From an uncultured Candidatus Saccharibacteria bacterium (lineage in GTDB: Bacteria > Patescibacteriota > Saccharimonadia > Saccharimonadales > Saccharimonadaceae), in the NCBI GenBank assembly GCA_938030095.1, contig CALHGK010000005.1, positions 133,213 through 197,212 of the forward strand: a stretch of 64,000 bases of DNA. The letters are read 5' to 3'. The notes beneath the pieces were generated by a model, which saw only the letters and a program-made list of their open reading frames with translations, was not told the origin of the DNA and did not search any database. A program made the position numbers and the translations under genes. Shown here one piece after another: positions 16,942 through 25,047 of the stretch; the first letter of the stretch is position 1, and each line of letters opens with the position of its first letter.

Positions 16942-17018
16942 GCCCCGATAGCTCAGCTGGATAGAGCAGAGGACTTCTAAGCCTAAGGCCGTAGGTTCGA
17001 ATCCTACTCGGGGCGCCA
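16942..17018 (+). tRNA. tRNA-Arg(TCT) with an unusual anticodon stem
   Basis: The acceptor GCCCCGA/TCGGGGC, D-arm GCTC/GAGC and T-arm GTAGG/CCTAC are perfect, and CCA is encoded. The anticodon loop CTTCTAA gives TCT. The anticodon stem GAGGA/GCCTA has only three Watson-Crick pairs in the middle, with G27-A43 and A31-G39 mismatches. TATAAT at 16928-16933 leaves 8 bases to the mature 5' end, so the primary transcript has almost no leader. Confidence 0.92.
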
Positions 17019-17030
17019 TTTTATCGTTAT

Positions 17031-17057
17031 ACCCCGTCTCGATGGGGTTGTTTTTAT
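17031..17057 (+). terminator. Intrinsic terminator of tRNA-Arg(TCT)
   Basis: ACCCC (17031-17035) pairs with GGGGT (17044-17048). TGTTTTTATT follows. Confidence 0.7.
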
Positions 17058-17114
17058 TACATACAAAATACATTTACATGCTGCGCGAGGCTGTGCTATA
17101 GTACAGCGAGATTT

Positions 17115-18308
17115 ATGCAAGATGTGACCAACCACGACCTCCTCAAGCGCAACATTGTCAAATATTCGTGGTTTCGGATTTTTACCAAGCGTGTCTACTT
17201 GCCTCTCATCACGGTGCAGCTGGTGAATGTCGGTAAGGTTAGCTTGGATGAGCTAGCGCTGATGGTCGTTATCTCGTCTATTATCCAGGCAGCGCTGCAG
17301 ATGCCAGCGGGTTATGTGGCCGATAAGTTTGGCAACCGGCGAGCGATTATCCTTGGTGCGAGCATTGCCGTGGCGTCACCTCTGTTGTATGCCTGGTGGC
17401 CGAGCTTTTGGGGTGGGCTGATTGCCTCAGTTTTGTTCTTTGGTGGCTATGCGTTTCAATCTGGTGCGGTCGAGGCCTTTATGCACGATTCCTTGACGGC
17501 ATTGGGGCGAGCCCGCGACTATACCAAGGTGATGGGTCGCGCCCAGACGTATGGGTTAATTGGCAATACCGTGCTTATCATTGTGGTGCCACTCACGTAC
17601 CGCATTCATCATACACTCCCGTTTTTGATTGGCTTTTTGTCGCTTGCTGCGACGGTGTGGTTGGCGCTGAGTTTTGCTCATCCACCGCGCCGCACGACTG
17701 CACAGGATCAGCGGCCACGGCAGGCTGCTCGCGCAATCATTACTGCGAAAAATCTTGCTCTCTTCACCTTCGCTGGTTTCTTGGCTGGTGTGTCCAATAA
17801 GGGGCTAGAATATCGCGAGCTACTCTTCCAGCATGTTGGTATTGCCGTGGAGTGGTTTGGGGTAATTGCGGCGGTCGGGAGCTTGGGTGGAGCGTTACTG
17901 GGCTGGTATGTCCATTGGTTTGATCGTCTGCGGCCACTGGCATTCTATTGGGTGGATGCGTGGATTATGGCATTGTGTATTATCTTGATGGGCGTAACGC
18001 CAAGTCCGGTTATCGCCGTCATTGCTGTTGTGTTATTTACTGCGTATACGCGAGTGCGACCGATTGTCTTGCAGTCGAAGATCCTCAGCGAGTTGCAGCA
18101 TACGTATAAAGCAACGCTCCTCTCTGCACTCAATATGTTTACGTTGCTTGGTGACGTCGTGGCGATTAGCCTGCTCACCCGGATGGTTAATCAACATGGC
18201 TATAGTGCAGGGCATGTGTGGTTTGGCGGGGCAGTTGGGGCGATTGCGCTTGGCTTATGGCTGGTGATGTGCGTTGAGGCGCTGTGGCGGCGCAAGAAAG
18301 CCCGCTAA
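17115..18308 (+). CDS. Major facilitator superfamily transporter
   Basis: The 397-residue protein has about 12 membrane helices. The MFS signature lies between helices 2 and 3 (GYVADKFGNRRAIILG, matching GxxxDRxGRRxxL). A central cytoplasmic loop (about residues 190-215) is rich in Arg and Gln. A TATAGT box is 12 bases before the ATG. The substrate is not predictable. It is flanked by two tRNA genes and appears monocistronic. Confidence 0.85.
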   Translation: MQDVTNHDLLKRNIVKYSWFRIFTKRVYLPLITVQLVNVGKVSLDELALMVVISSIIQAALQMPAGYVADKFGNRRAIILGASIAVASPLLYAWWPSFWGGLIASVLFFGGYAFQSGAVEAFMHDSLTALGRARDYTKVMGRAQTYGLIGNTVLIIVVPLTYRIHHTLPFLIGFLSLAATVWLALSFAHPPRRTTAQDQRPRQAARAIITAKNLALFTFAGFLAGVSNKGLEYRELLFQHVGIAVEWFGVIAAVGSLGGALLGWYVHWFDRLRPLAFYWVDAWIMALCIILMGVTPSPVIAVIAVVLFTAYTRVRPIVLQSKILSELQHTYKATLLSALNMFTLLGDVVAISLLTRMVNQHGYSAGHVWFGGAVGAIALGLWLVMCVEALWRRKKAR

Positions 18309-18593
18309 ATTAGTTGACCTCAGTATTTGCCCTATCCTTTTGTCATTTTTCTTGATCATCCGCTCAACGAAGTGTGGTGATGGCTGTTATTACAGATAGC
18401 AAGGCTCGCTATACAAGCGGCGAGAAGCCTGGAGAAAAGAACAATTGACCTAGTGATATTCAGATATGAGAGCGGGGTAAGCCAGTAAAGCTGCGAGATT
18501 GAAAATGAATGGGCGCAGGCAATAGACAAACCACGCTATCTCTGCTACAATACAGCATGTCAGCAGCGCAGTAGATTTGCTGTGCGATTGTCT
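18309..18593. other. Intergenic region upstream of tRNA-His
   Basis: No gene is seen. TACAAT at 18546-18551 is the likely -10 box for tRNA-His, leaving a leader of about 35-40 bases, longer than for most other tRNAs here. Confidence 0.4.
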
Positions 18594-18672
18594 GGTGGAT
18601 ATAGCTCAGTTTGGTTAGAGCGCTGGTTTGTGGCACCGGAGGCCGTGAGTTCAAGTCTCATTATCCACCCCA
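18594..18672 (+). tRNA. tRNA-His(GTG)
   Basis: G-1 (18594) opposes C73, the hallmark of tRNA-His, and is encoded. The acceptor GTGGATA pairs with TATCCAC. The anticodon stem CTGGT/ACCGG holds loop TTGTGGC, anticodon GTG. CCA is encoded. G34 is a queuosine target of the Tgt encoded nearby. Confidence 0.96.
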
Positions 18673-18680
18673 AAATAAAT

Positions 18681-18708
18681 TCCCGGATGATTCCGGGGTT
18701 TTATTTTT
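18681..18708 (+). terminator. Intrinsic terminator of tRNA-His
   Basis: CCCGGA (18682-18687) pairs with TCCGGG (18692-18697). TTTTATTTTT follows. Confidence 0.8.
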
Positions 18709-19103
18709 GGCTTGATACTATTTTGCTACCAGTGTAACAATGGTAATTGTGTTATTGAAGCGTAAAGTGGCTTTTTGCGCTCGATCACTATCCTTGCCAC
18801 TTTGTCTTACGGAAAGGAAGACCCCCACAGGCTTGATGGGTGACTAAGAGACCGGTGTTTGGGAACTATCATCTCATTCTACTCAGCGGTAGTTCTACCT
18901 GGCCATCACTAGAAACTTACAGACTTTGTCTATTCTTGCACGCTTGCTTATATTCATTTTTCTCCTGCTATGCGGGATGGCAATCGATTATTGTAACCGA
19001 TGATATTCACATTCCAGCAGACGACGCACTGGCGAACGGGGTATGATACTGAGAATGTAGAGATTTTGAAGCCAAGCTCTATTCTATGCAAAACAAATAG
19101 GCG
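18709..19103. other. Intergenic region, no gene supported
   Basis: About 400 bp between tRNA-His and the murA terminator. A 68-residue frame on the plus strand (18840-19046) has no promoter or ribosome-binding site and unusual composition, so I leave it out. Confidence 0.4.
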
Positions 19104-19142
19104 CATAAAACAAGAGAACCTCTCGTTATGAGAGATTCTCTT
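19104..19142 (-). terminator. Intrinsic terminator of HTH-murA
   Basis: On the minus strand, AAGAGAA-T-CTCTC pairs with GAGAG-G-TTCTCTT around a 5-base loop. TGTTTTATG follows. It sits 28 bases after the murA stop. Confidence 0.75.
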
Positions 19143-19169
19143 GGTGTAGCGAAATAGGCTAAGAAGTGG

Positions 19170-20696
19170 TTAATACTCCCATGTTGTCTCGATGTCCGCC
19201 CCGAGGGTGTTGAGCCGGTTGGCGAAGTCTTCGTAGCCTCGGTTGATATTGTACACATCACGCAGGATGGAGCGCCCAGGGGCTGCGAGCATCGCTAGCA
19301 TTACGACGACGCTGGGGCGCAAGGCTGGTGGTGCGACGACATCGGCAGGCTTCCAGCGGGTAGGGCCACTGATGTAAACGCGGTGTGGATCGACCATCTC
19401 TACTTGTGCACCAAGGCGAGTGAGGTCGGTGAAGTAAATGGCGCGGTTATCGTAGCTCCAGTCGTGCACTAGAGTGCGGCCCGTTGCTACCGTGGCGATG
19501 AGACCAAGGAAGGGGAGATTATCCATATTGATGCCTGGGAAGGGCATACTGTGGAGCTTGTCTTGTGGAGCGGTGAGAGTCGATTTGTGCAGGCTAATAT
19601 CGACCAGGCGAGTCTGGCCATTGCGCGCTGGGTACTCGCTGGAGAGCTCATATTGTAAGCCCATACCGCGCAGCACTGCTAGCTCGAGCTCGAGGAATTC
19701 GATTGGTGCCCGGCGGATGGTAATAGCAGAGTCCGTCACTACGCCCGCTGCGATAAAGCTCATTGCCTCGATAGGGTCTTCGCTCGGACAATATTCGACT
19801 GTTTGGTTGATCTCGCTGACGCCATGGATAGTGAGGGTCGTTGTGCCGATGCCATCGATCTGCACCCCAAGCTTTTGCAAGAAGAAACACAGGTCTTGCA
19901 CCATGTAGTTGGGGCTGGCGTTGCGAATTGTCACGACGCCTGGGTGGAGCGCTGCCGCCATGATAACATTCTCAGTGACGGTGTCGCCGCGCTCGGTAAG
20001 GACGATGGCGTGCTCGACCATATGCGGGTTGGCTGTTGCTTGGTAGTAATCGGTCGTTGCCTCGACAGTCAGGCCAAAGGGTGCGAGGCCCGCCATGTGT
20101 GGCCCGACCGTCCGTGTGCCAAGGTTGCACCCACCCGCGAATGGGATTTGGAATGACTCATATTGATGCAGCAATGGCCCTAGGAACATGATGATGCTGC
20201 GGGTGTGCTTGGCTGCAGCGATATCCATCTCGTCTAGATGGAGGGTACGTGGTGGGGTGATCTCGAGGTCGTTGTGTTCAAGCCAGCGGCAACGCACGCC
20301 AATACTTTCGAGCACCTCGATGATGCGATTAACTTCCTCGATCCGTGCTACTCGGCGGAGCGTCGTCTTGCCTTTGTTAAGGAGGCTGGCGCAGAGTAGA
20401 GCGACAGCAGCATTTTTGCTTGTCTTCACCTCAATCTCGCCATGGAGTGAGCCACCACCATTGATGACGAAGTTTGTTTTGCCAGCTTTGTTGATGCGGA
20501 CAATCTCGCTGCTCAGCACCTCGCCAATGCGAGCAATCATTTCTAGGCTGATGTTTTGGCCACCCTTTTCGATGCGGTTGATGGCCGACTGGCTCGTGCC
20601 AAGTGCTGCAGCGAGCTCGGCTTGCGTCATACCGCGCGCTTGGCGGGTTTCTTGGATGAGTGTTCCGATATTGCGGAGATATTTTGCTGTTCCCAT
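19170..20696 (-). CDS. murA: UDP-GlcNAc 1-carboxyvinyltransferase fused to an N-terminal XRE helix-turn-helix
   Basis: The 508-residue protein joins two parts. Residues about 9-62 form a Cro/CI-type HTH (recognition region MTQAELAAALGTSQSAINRI). Residues about 72-508 are MurA, the first committed step of peptidoglycan synthesis, which transfers enolpyruvate to UDP-GlcNAc. MurA features seen are the SKNAAVALL substrate loop and the catalytic Cys190 in FAGGCNLG, so it should bind fosfomycin normally. I start it at 20696 because the promoter region (TTGACA at 20731-20726) lies inside the longer frame from 20735. A perfect palindrome sits between -35 and the start and is shared with murB, suggesting autoregulation by the HTH. 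Confidence 0.94.
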   Translation of the reverse strand: MGTAKYLRNIGTLIQETRQARGMTQAELAAALGTSQSAINRIEKGGQNISLEMIARIGEVLSSEIVRINKAGKTNFVINGGGSLHGEIEVKTSKNAAVALLCASLLNKGKTTLRRVARIEEVNRIIEVLESIGVRCRWLEHNDLEITPPRTLHLDEMDIAAAKHTRSIIMFLGPLLHQYESFQIPFAGGCNLGTRTVGPHMAGLAPFGLTVEATTDYYQATANPHMVEHAIVLTERGDTVTENVIMAAALHPGVVTIRNASPNYMVQDLCFFLQKLGVQIDGIGTTTLTIHGVSEINQTVEYCPSEDPIEAMSFIAAGVVTDSAITIRRAPIEFLELELAVLRGMGLQYELSSEYPARNGQTRLVDISLHKSTLTAPQDKLHSMPFPGINMDNLPFLGLIATVATGRTLVHDWSYDNRAIYFTDLTRLGAQVEMVDPHRVYISGPTRWKPADVVAPPALRPSVVVMLAMLAAPGRSILRDVYNINRGYEDFANRLNTLGADIETTWEY

Positions 20697-20705
20697 GCTT
20701 GTACG

Positions 20706-20725
20706 ATATATCATCGGTGATATAT
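20706..20725. promoter_or_regulatory. Palindromic operator over the HTH-murA promoter
   Basis: ATATATCA-TCGG-TGATATAT (plus strand) is a perfect 8+8 inverted repeat with a 4-bp spacer. It lies downstream of a TTGACA -35 and overlaps the TG-extended -10 (TGATATATC on the minus strand), 9 bases from the ATG. The same palindrome occurs before murB. Confidence 0.8.
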
Positions 20726-20885
20726 TGTCAAACACAAGCGTCTCGTGCTGCGAAAAGAAATGTGGAGGTTAGACTGCGAAGCTTCATTAATAACTCTATC
20801 AGCCCTTTCTGTTATTTCATCTAGTTGTGCGCAAGACGATGTACTGTACGAGCAAGAGTCTAGTCCTCACATTGGGTGGCTGTGC

Positions 20886-20960
20886 TATACTACACATATG
20901 ATCTGATGAAAAGTGCATAGCGAACCCCATGATATAACCAACAAACAAGGAGTATTACCC
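20886..20960 (+). promoter_or_regulatory. glyA promoter and 5' UTR with Shine-Dalgarno
   Basis: An extended -10 TGC-TATACT (20886-20891) is followed by an untranslated leader of about 60 bases. AAGGAG (20947-20952) lies 8 bases before ATG 20961. I see no glycine-riboswitch-like fold in this short leader. Confidence 0.6.
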
Positions 20961-22235
20961 ATGCACGAAACAACTATCGCTACCCTCATCGCCCACGAGC
21001 AGCAGCGCCAACGCGAAGGCTTGGAACTCATCCCTAGTGAGAATTATGTCTCTGGTGATGTACTACGGGCGCTTGGGAGTGTCTTTACTAATAAATATAG
21101 CGAGGGATACCCAGGTCGGCGCTATTATGGTGGGCAACAGTATACCGACCAAGTGGAGCAGCTGGCGATTGACCGTGCCAAGCAACTTTTCCGGGCTGAC
21201 CACGCTAATGTCCAGCCGCACAGTGGTGCTCAGGCTAATGAAGCAGTGTATTTTGCATGGTGCGAGCCAGGCGATACCATCCTCGCGATGGATCTGGGTC
21301 ATGGTGGCCACCTGACGCATGGTGCGCCTGTGACACATAGTGCTCGTGAGTATAATTTCGTCCGCTACAAGATGAAGGATGTAGCGACGGGTGAGATTGA
21401 CTACGATGAGCTACATCGGATGGCGCAAGAACATCAGCCGAAGATCATCCTGGCGGGCTTTAGTGCCTATCCGCGCCAGCTGGATTTTGCACGCTTTGCG
21501 GCGATTGGCCACGAGGTTGGTGCTTTGCTCATGGCCGATATGGCGCATGTCGCGGGGTTGATTGCTGGTGGGGTAGCGGAGAATCCCCTCGATTATGGCT
21601 TTCATGTTATGACGACAACGACGCACAAGACGCTGCGTGGGCCGCGTGGTGGGCTGATCGTTAGTAAGGGAGTGGTGAGCAACCCACTCAAGCGTCCAGC
21701 CAAAACACTCGAGAATATTCCGACGCTGATTGATCGGGCGGTCTTTCCTGGTATCCAAGGTGGGCCACATATGCATACGATTGCTGCCAAGGCAGTGGCC
21801 TTTGGCGAGGCGCTCCAGCCAGCCTTTCGTGCCTATGCTCAACAGGTGGTGGCTAATGCCGCTGCTTTGGCACAGGAGTTGCAGCAGCGCGGCTTTGTGC
21901 TCGTGACGGGTGGCACAAGCAACCACCTTATCTTGGCTGATGTCCACGCGAGCTTTGGGATTGATGGCAAGACGGCGGAGATTGCGATGGATAAGATCGG
22001 CCTGACGCTCAACGCCAATGCCATCCCTGATGACCCACTGCCGCCATTTCGCCCTAGTGGCATTCGCCTCGGTACGCCAGCGGCAACAACGCGCGGCCTA
22101 GAGCCGCAGCATATGCCGCAGATTGCTGAGTGGATGCAGCAAGCCATCGACCACCGCGATAATGAGGTAGAGCTAGCTAAGCTCCGCACTGATGTTGCAC
22201 ACTTCTTGGCGGATTTCCCAGTGCCGACGGAATAG
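20961..22235 (+). CDS. glyA: Serine hydroxymethyltransferase
   Basis: GlyA interconverts serine and glycine while charging tetrahydrofolate with a one-carbon unit. The 424-residue protein shows LIPSENYVS, YSEGYPGRRYYGG, the HGGHLTHG loop and the PLP-binding Lys in TTTTHKTLRGPRGG (about residue 223). Length and motifs are normal. The start at 20961 has a good Shine-Dalgarno; the upstream ATG at 20913 has none. With folD 4 kb away it supplies the only visible one-carbon pathway in the window. The gene is monocistronic and ends at a terminator shared with the convergent pilin gene. Confidence 0.97.
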   Translation: MHETTIATLIAHEQQRQREGLELIPSENYVSGDVLRALGSVFTNKYSEGYPGRRYYGGQQYTDQVEQLAIDRAKQLFRADHANVQPHSGAQANEAVYFAWCEPGDTILAMDLGHGGHLTHGAPVTHSAREYNFVRYKMKDVATGEIDYDELHRMAQEHQPKIILAGFSAYPRQLDFARFAAIGHEVGALLMADMAHVAGLIAGGVAENPLDYGFHVMTTTTHKTLRGPRGGLIVSKGVVSNPLKRPAKTLENIPTLIDRAVFPGIQGGPHMHTIAAKAVAFGEALQPAFRAYAQQVVANAAALAQELQQRGFVLVTGGTSNHLILADVHASFGIDGKTAEIAMDKIGLTLNANAIPDDPLPPFRPSGIRLGTPAATTRGLEPQHMPQIAEWMQQAIDHRDNEVELAKLRTDVAHFLADFPVPTE

Positions 22236-22311
22236 ACAAAAAGTCAGAGGTTTGTCGCTGTCATTGATAATTGTGTCTCGCTAGGCGCAGTAGTAATACA
22301 TTCGCATATCT

Positions 22312-22341
22312 AAAACACCCGCCAGAGAGCGGGTGTTTTTG
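22312..22341. terminator. Bidirectional terminator between glyA and pilin gene
   Basis: AAAACACCCGC (22312-22322) pairs perfectly with GCGGGTGTTTT (22329-22339). T-runs follow on both strands. Confidence 0.85.
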
Positions 22342-22359
22342 TTGATTGGGAGGATAAGT

Positions 22360-22773
22360 TTAGCAGCTGCCTCGGACGATATCCTCGGTTTTGTCGCCCT
22401 TCTTGTAGGTGATTTTCGCACCCTTACCGCTACCACACTGGGTATACAAGACAGGAGTGTCGTTGTTTGGTGTACCAGATGTGATGATCTTCTTCTTGAG
22501 GTCTGGATCGATCTTGGCCTCAGTCACCTTCTCATCGACAAGGTTACCGCTAACCTGTGCGGCTGTTGGGTATTCACCCTTCTGGCTGTTCCATGCCTCT
22601 ACCTTGGTCGAGAGCTGCGATGCAGCGCCAGCGGCTGCTGAGTCGCGAGCGCGTTGCTGGATACCGTTGTACGCGACGATGGTAATAGCCGCCAGGATGG
22701 CGATGATCACAATCACGATGAGAAGCTCGACAATTGTGAAACCGCGCAGGTTACGTTGAGTTTTTGTTGTCAT
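22360..22773 (-). CDS. Major type IV pilin-like protein
   Basis: The 137-residue prepilin has leader MTTKTQRNLRG and mature start FTIVELLIVIVIIAILAAIT with Glu at +5. A Cys pair lies in the C-terminal domain (CGSGKG and the last residue), a pilin-like disulfide loop. AAGGAGGGG lies 9 bases before the ATG and a leader precedes it, whereas the minor pilin genes lack good ribosome sites. That suggests higher expression, so I call it the major subunit. In Saccharibacteria type IV pili serve twitching and host contact. It is monocistronic. Confidence 0.88.
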   Translation of the reverse strand: MTTKTQRNLRGFTIVELLIVIVIIAILAAITIVAYNGIQQRARDSAAAGAASQLSTKVEAWNSQKGEYPTAAQVSGNLVDEKVTEAKIDPDLKKKIITSGTPNNDTPVLYTQCGSGKGAKITYKKGDKTEDIVRGSC

Positions 22774-22975
22774 ACAGAGTTACCCCTCCTTGTTACTGAT
22801 TATATTACGATCATACTACGAACATTCATTAAACACAAGCTTTTTGAGCACAGATATATGAGAATATTTTTTCAGAGATAGCGTGCGCGCTAGTATAGGC
22901 TAAATTGTGTATAATGGCGCGCCAGGACAGCTAGAATACCTAAGTTACACACTGCCTATTGTTTTCTTGATTCAG
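22774..22975. other. Pilin promoter region
   Basis: On the minus strand AATATAAT about 10 bases before the AAGGAGG is the probable -10 for the major pilin. Nothing else was seen in the remainder, which is AT-rich. Confidence 0.45.
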
Positions 22976-23791
22976 CTAATTATTAATTCGCTGAGCCTGC
23001 ATTGACCCCCGGGCGTGAATGGTCTGGCCAGTGCTGAGGGCGGCAATATCCACTGTGGCAGAGACGACGGTGGTGCTATCATTCGGCGTAGTGCTGGCCG
23101 CTTGATTAAAACCCGTTGCATAGCCAAAGCGAACACTTGATACATTATTCGCCACGCGTGTATCGAGCGCTTTGCAGGGGCCACCAGTGTAGTTGCAAGT
23201 GCTCTGCTGCCAAGGCTGGCCGCACATCGTGTTGTTGCTGGGGTTGGTAGTATTGAATTCGTATTGGCTTGGCACAATAGTCCGCCGCCAAAGGGTGGTA
23301 CCTTGCACAAAGTAGACAACCTTGACGGTAAGTGGGTTATTTGTGCGGTAGAGCTTGGCGGCTAGGTCAGCTTGAGTGCGGCAGGGGTTGGCTTGGCTGT
23401 TGAGGTAGATGAGCTCGCGCTGGGTGTCGGAGGGGTTGCGGTCGGTGGCATATTGGGTAAGGATCAAGACGTTATCGCCCGCGAAGTGCTGCGCCCAGTT
23501 GGCTGCGACGGCCTTGCTCTCGACTTTTGTCGCTAGGCGGACGTCTTGCTCGATTTGGTCAAGCGCATCTTCCATACTATACGTCAGTGCACCACGCTGG
23601 TTGGAGATGACGATAGAGCTCAGCAACCCTACCAGGGCAGCAACCAATACGCCAACCACCACGACAATAATAGGGATCACCACCAGCATTTCCACCACAG
23701 TAAAGCCACGCTGTTGGTGTCGCGCAGGGTAGATGCGGCGGATGAGCTGCTGCATCCGCTCGCGGATATTAGTGGCTGCTGAGAATCGCAT
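22976..23791 (-). CDS. Minor pseudopilin (PilW/PulJ-like)
   Basis: The 271-residue protein has an unusually long basic leader (about 28 residues) before FTVVEMLVVIPIIVVVV. The mature protein keeps Glu5 of class III signals, with a Pro within the helix. The large C-terminal domain contains four cysteines (CRTQ, CGQPW, CNYT, CKAL), consistent with extracellular disulfides. It is the last gene of a three-gene operon and overlaps the previous gene by 23 bases. The size suits a tip-complex pseudopilin such as PilW/GspJ. Exact assignment is uncertain. Confidence 0.82.
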   Translation of the reverse strand: MRFSAATNIRERMQQLIRRIYPARHQQRGFTVVEMLVVIPIIVVVVGVLVAALVGLLSSIVISNQRGALTYSMEDALDQIEQDVRLATKVESKAVAANWAQHFAGDNVLILTQYATDRNPSDTQRELIYLNSQANPCRTQADLAAKLYRTNNPLTVKVVYFVQGTTLWRRTIVPSQYEFNTTNPSNNTMCGQPWQQSTCNYTGGPCKALDTRVANNVSSVRFGYATGFNQAASTTPNDSTTVVSATVDIAALSTGQTIHARGSMQAQRINN

Positions 23792-24176
23792 GGCGAACCT
23801 CCGATTGGCTAGAGCCTTGCCCGTAGCGTACCGTTACCGATACACGGCTTATCTGTGGCGCGGTAGTGCTATAGGGGCAATCAACAATAATAGTAGCACT
23901 AACAGGCTGAGGTAAGCCATCGGTATCGAGTGAGTGGTCAGTCGTGAGATTGCGATTAGCCGCGCGGTTTGTGCACGGCGTTGGTGTGCCATCGCCAACT
24001 TCGCGGCGGAGCAGCTCATACCCCACAATGCTTGCCTTAGCATCGCGATTGGCCTCCGTTGCGCTTTGGATCGTCACAATGTATAGCTGGTAGAGCATCC
24101 CAACGAACAGCACGCCCAGCACCATCGTCACCAACATCTCTACTAGGGTAAAGCCAGCATCTGGACTATGCTTCAT
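23769..24176 (-). CDS. Minor pseudopilin (PilV/GspI-like)
   Basis: The 135-residue protein begins MKHSPDAGFTLVEMLVTMVLGVLF, a class III signal with Glu5. It has a short globular domain with two Cys residues (TPCTN and VDCPY). Its ATG overlaps the stop of the upstream gene by 4 bases, and its 3' end overlaps the next pseudopilin by 23 bases, so translation is coupled across the operon. The small size fits a GspI/PilV-type tip subunit. Confidence 0.82.
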   Translation of the reverse strand: MKHSPDAGFTLVEMLVTMVLGVLFVGMLYQLYIVTIQSATEANRDAKASIVGYELLRREVGDGTPTPCTNRAANRNLTTDHSLDTDGLPQPVSATIIVDCPYSTTAPQISRVSVTVRYGQGSSQSEVRHAILSSH

Positions 24177-24691
24177 TGGTGGTTGCTCGTGATGGTTATC
24201 GTTACTGTTGGTGCGCGCTCTAGCCGGTAGTAGAGTAAGAAACGGCTACACTCTTGACTGGTGGTGACGCAGAGCGAGCCATCGCGGGCGCGTGGCTCGT
24301 AGACGAAGCGATCGACTGTGGCACTATCTTTGCTAATACCATTGCTTGGCGACTGGACAAAGAGCGCTTGCTGGCCGCTACGTGATGGGTACTGGTAGCT
24401 ATCCTCAGATAGTCCAGGGAGGATATGGCGAATTGCCGTGCCATTAAGCGAGGTCAAAAACTGCTCGGCCGACGGGTAGCGGTGGCCTTGCTCGCCCGAC
24501 ATACCAGTTGCATCACCGTTGTAGAAGGATTCAAGGCTGCGCGCCACCGTCTCTACAGTGGTGGTGCGGGCGGTATCACGCGAGGAGCGCTGCGCATTAT
24601 TGAGCGTCACCACGCCCAGCACTAGCAGCACCAGCATGATTGCCAGCACAATAATAATTTCCACGATTGTATACCCGCGTCGTACCCTCAT
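24173..24691 (-). CDS. Pseudopilin (GspH/FimT-like), first gene of operon
   Basis: The 172-residue protein begins MRVRRGYTIVEIIIVLAIML with G-Y cleavage context and Glu5. The globular part has two cysteines (LCVTTSQEC). I place the start at 24691 because this ATG gives a normal short leader. The longer frame from 24874 would add a 61-residue extension before the signal. A -10-like TATGCTAAT lies just upstream. The three overlapping genes probably encode the priming tip complex for the pilus whose major subunit is at 22360. Confidence 0.82.
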   Translation of the reverse strand: MRVRRGYTIVEIIIVLAIMLVLLVLGVVTLNNAQRSSRDTARTTTVETVARSLESFYNGDATGMSGEQGHRYPSAEQFLTSLNGTAIRHILPGLSEDSYQYPSRSGQQALFVQSPSNGISKDSATVDRFVYEPRARDGSLCVTTSQECSRFLLYYRLERAPTVTITITSNHQ

Positions 24692-25047
24692 GCAATTAGC
24701 ATAAGGGTTTTGGGGTAAAAGTGCAAGAGGTGAGAAGGTGAATTGAGCTGAATCGCGGCCTACTTTGCCCCAATTGCACCCATGATTTATCGACGAAAGG
24801 ATAAGAAAGGGGTGTCTAAAGGAACGGTATTCAAGACTCTTTAACACTCTTTCGTTATGCAGGTGCAATGTCAATCATCGTCCTTATATCAAGGAGTGCT
24901 TTGGTTAATATGAGAACGATAAATAAAGATACTCAAAAATAAGTATCTCTACCTTGCCTGCTTGACTACATCTATATCACAAAAACTATTGATTAACAGG
25001 GGCAAAAAGATAAGATTATGTGCAGATGTTACACATTATTTGACTCA
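24692..25047. other. Intergenic region between pseudopilin operon and murB
   Basis: Apart from the murB terminator hairpin at 24927-24948 and the pseudopilin promoter near 24697-24710, I see no gene or structure here. Confidence 0.4.
24917..24948 (-). terminator. Probable murB terminator
   Basis: On the minus strand AGATACT pairs with AGTATCT around TATTTTTG, then TTATTTATC follows. It lies 100 bases after the murB stop. Confidence 0.55.

Noticed and set aside
18840..19046. 68-residue frame
   Set aside because: No promoter or Shine-Dalgarno and no recognisable pattern.
20898..20960. Glycine riboswitch before glyA
   Set aside because: The leader is only about 60 bases with no paired helices of the known glycine aptamer.
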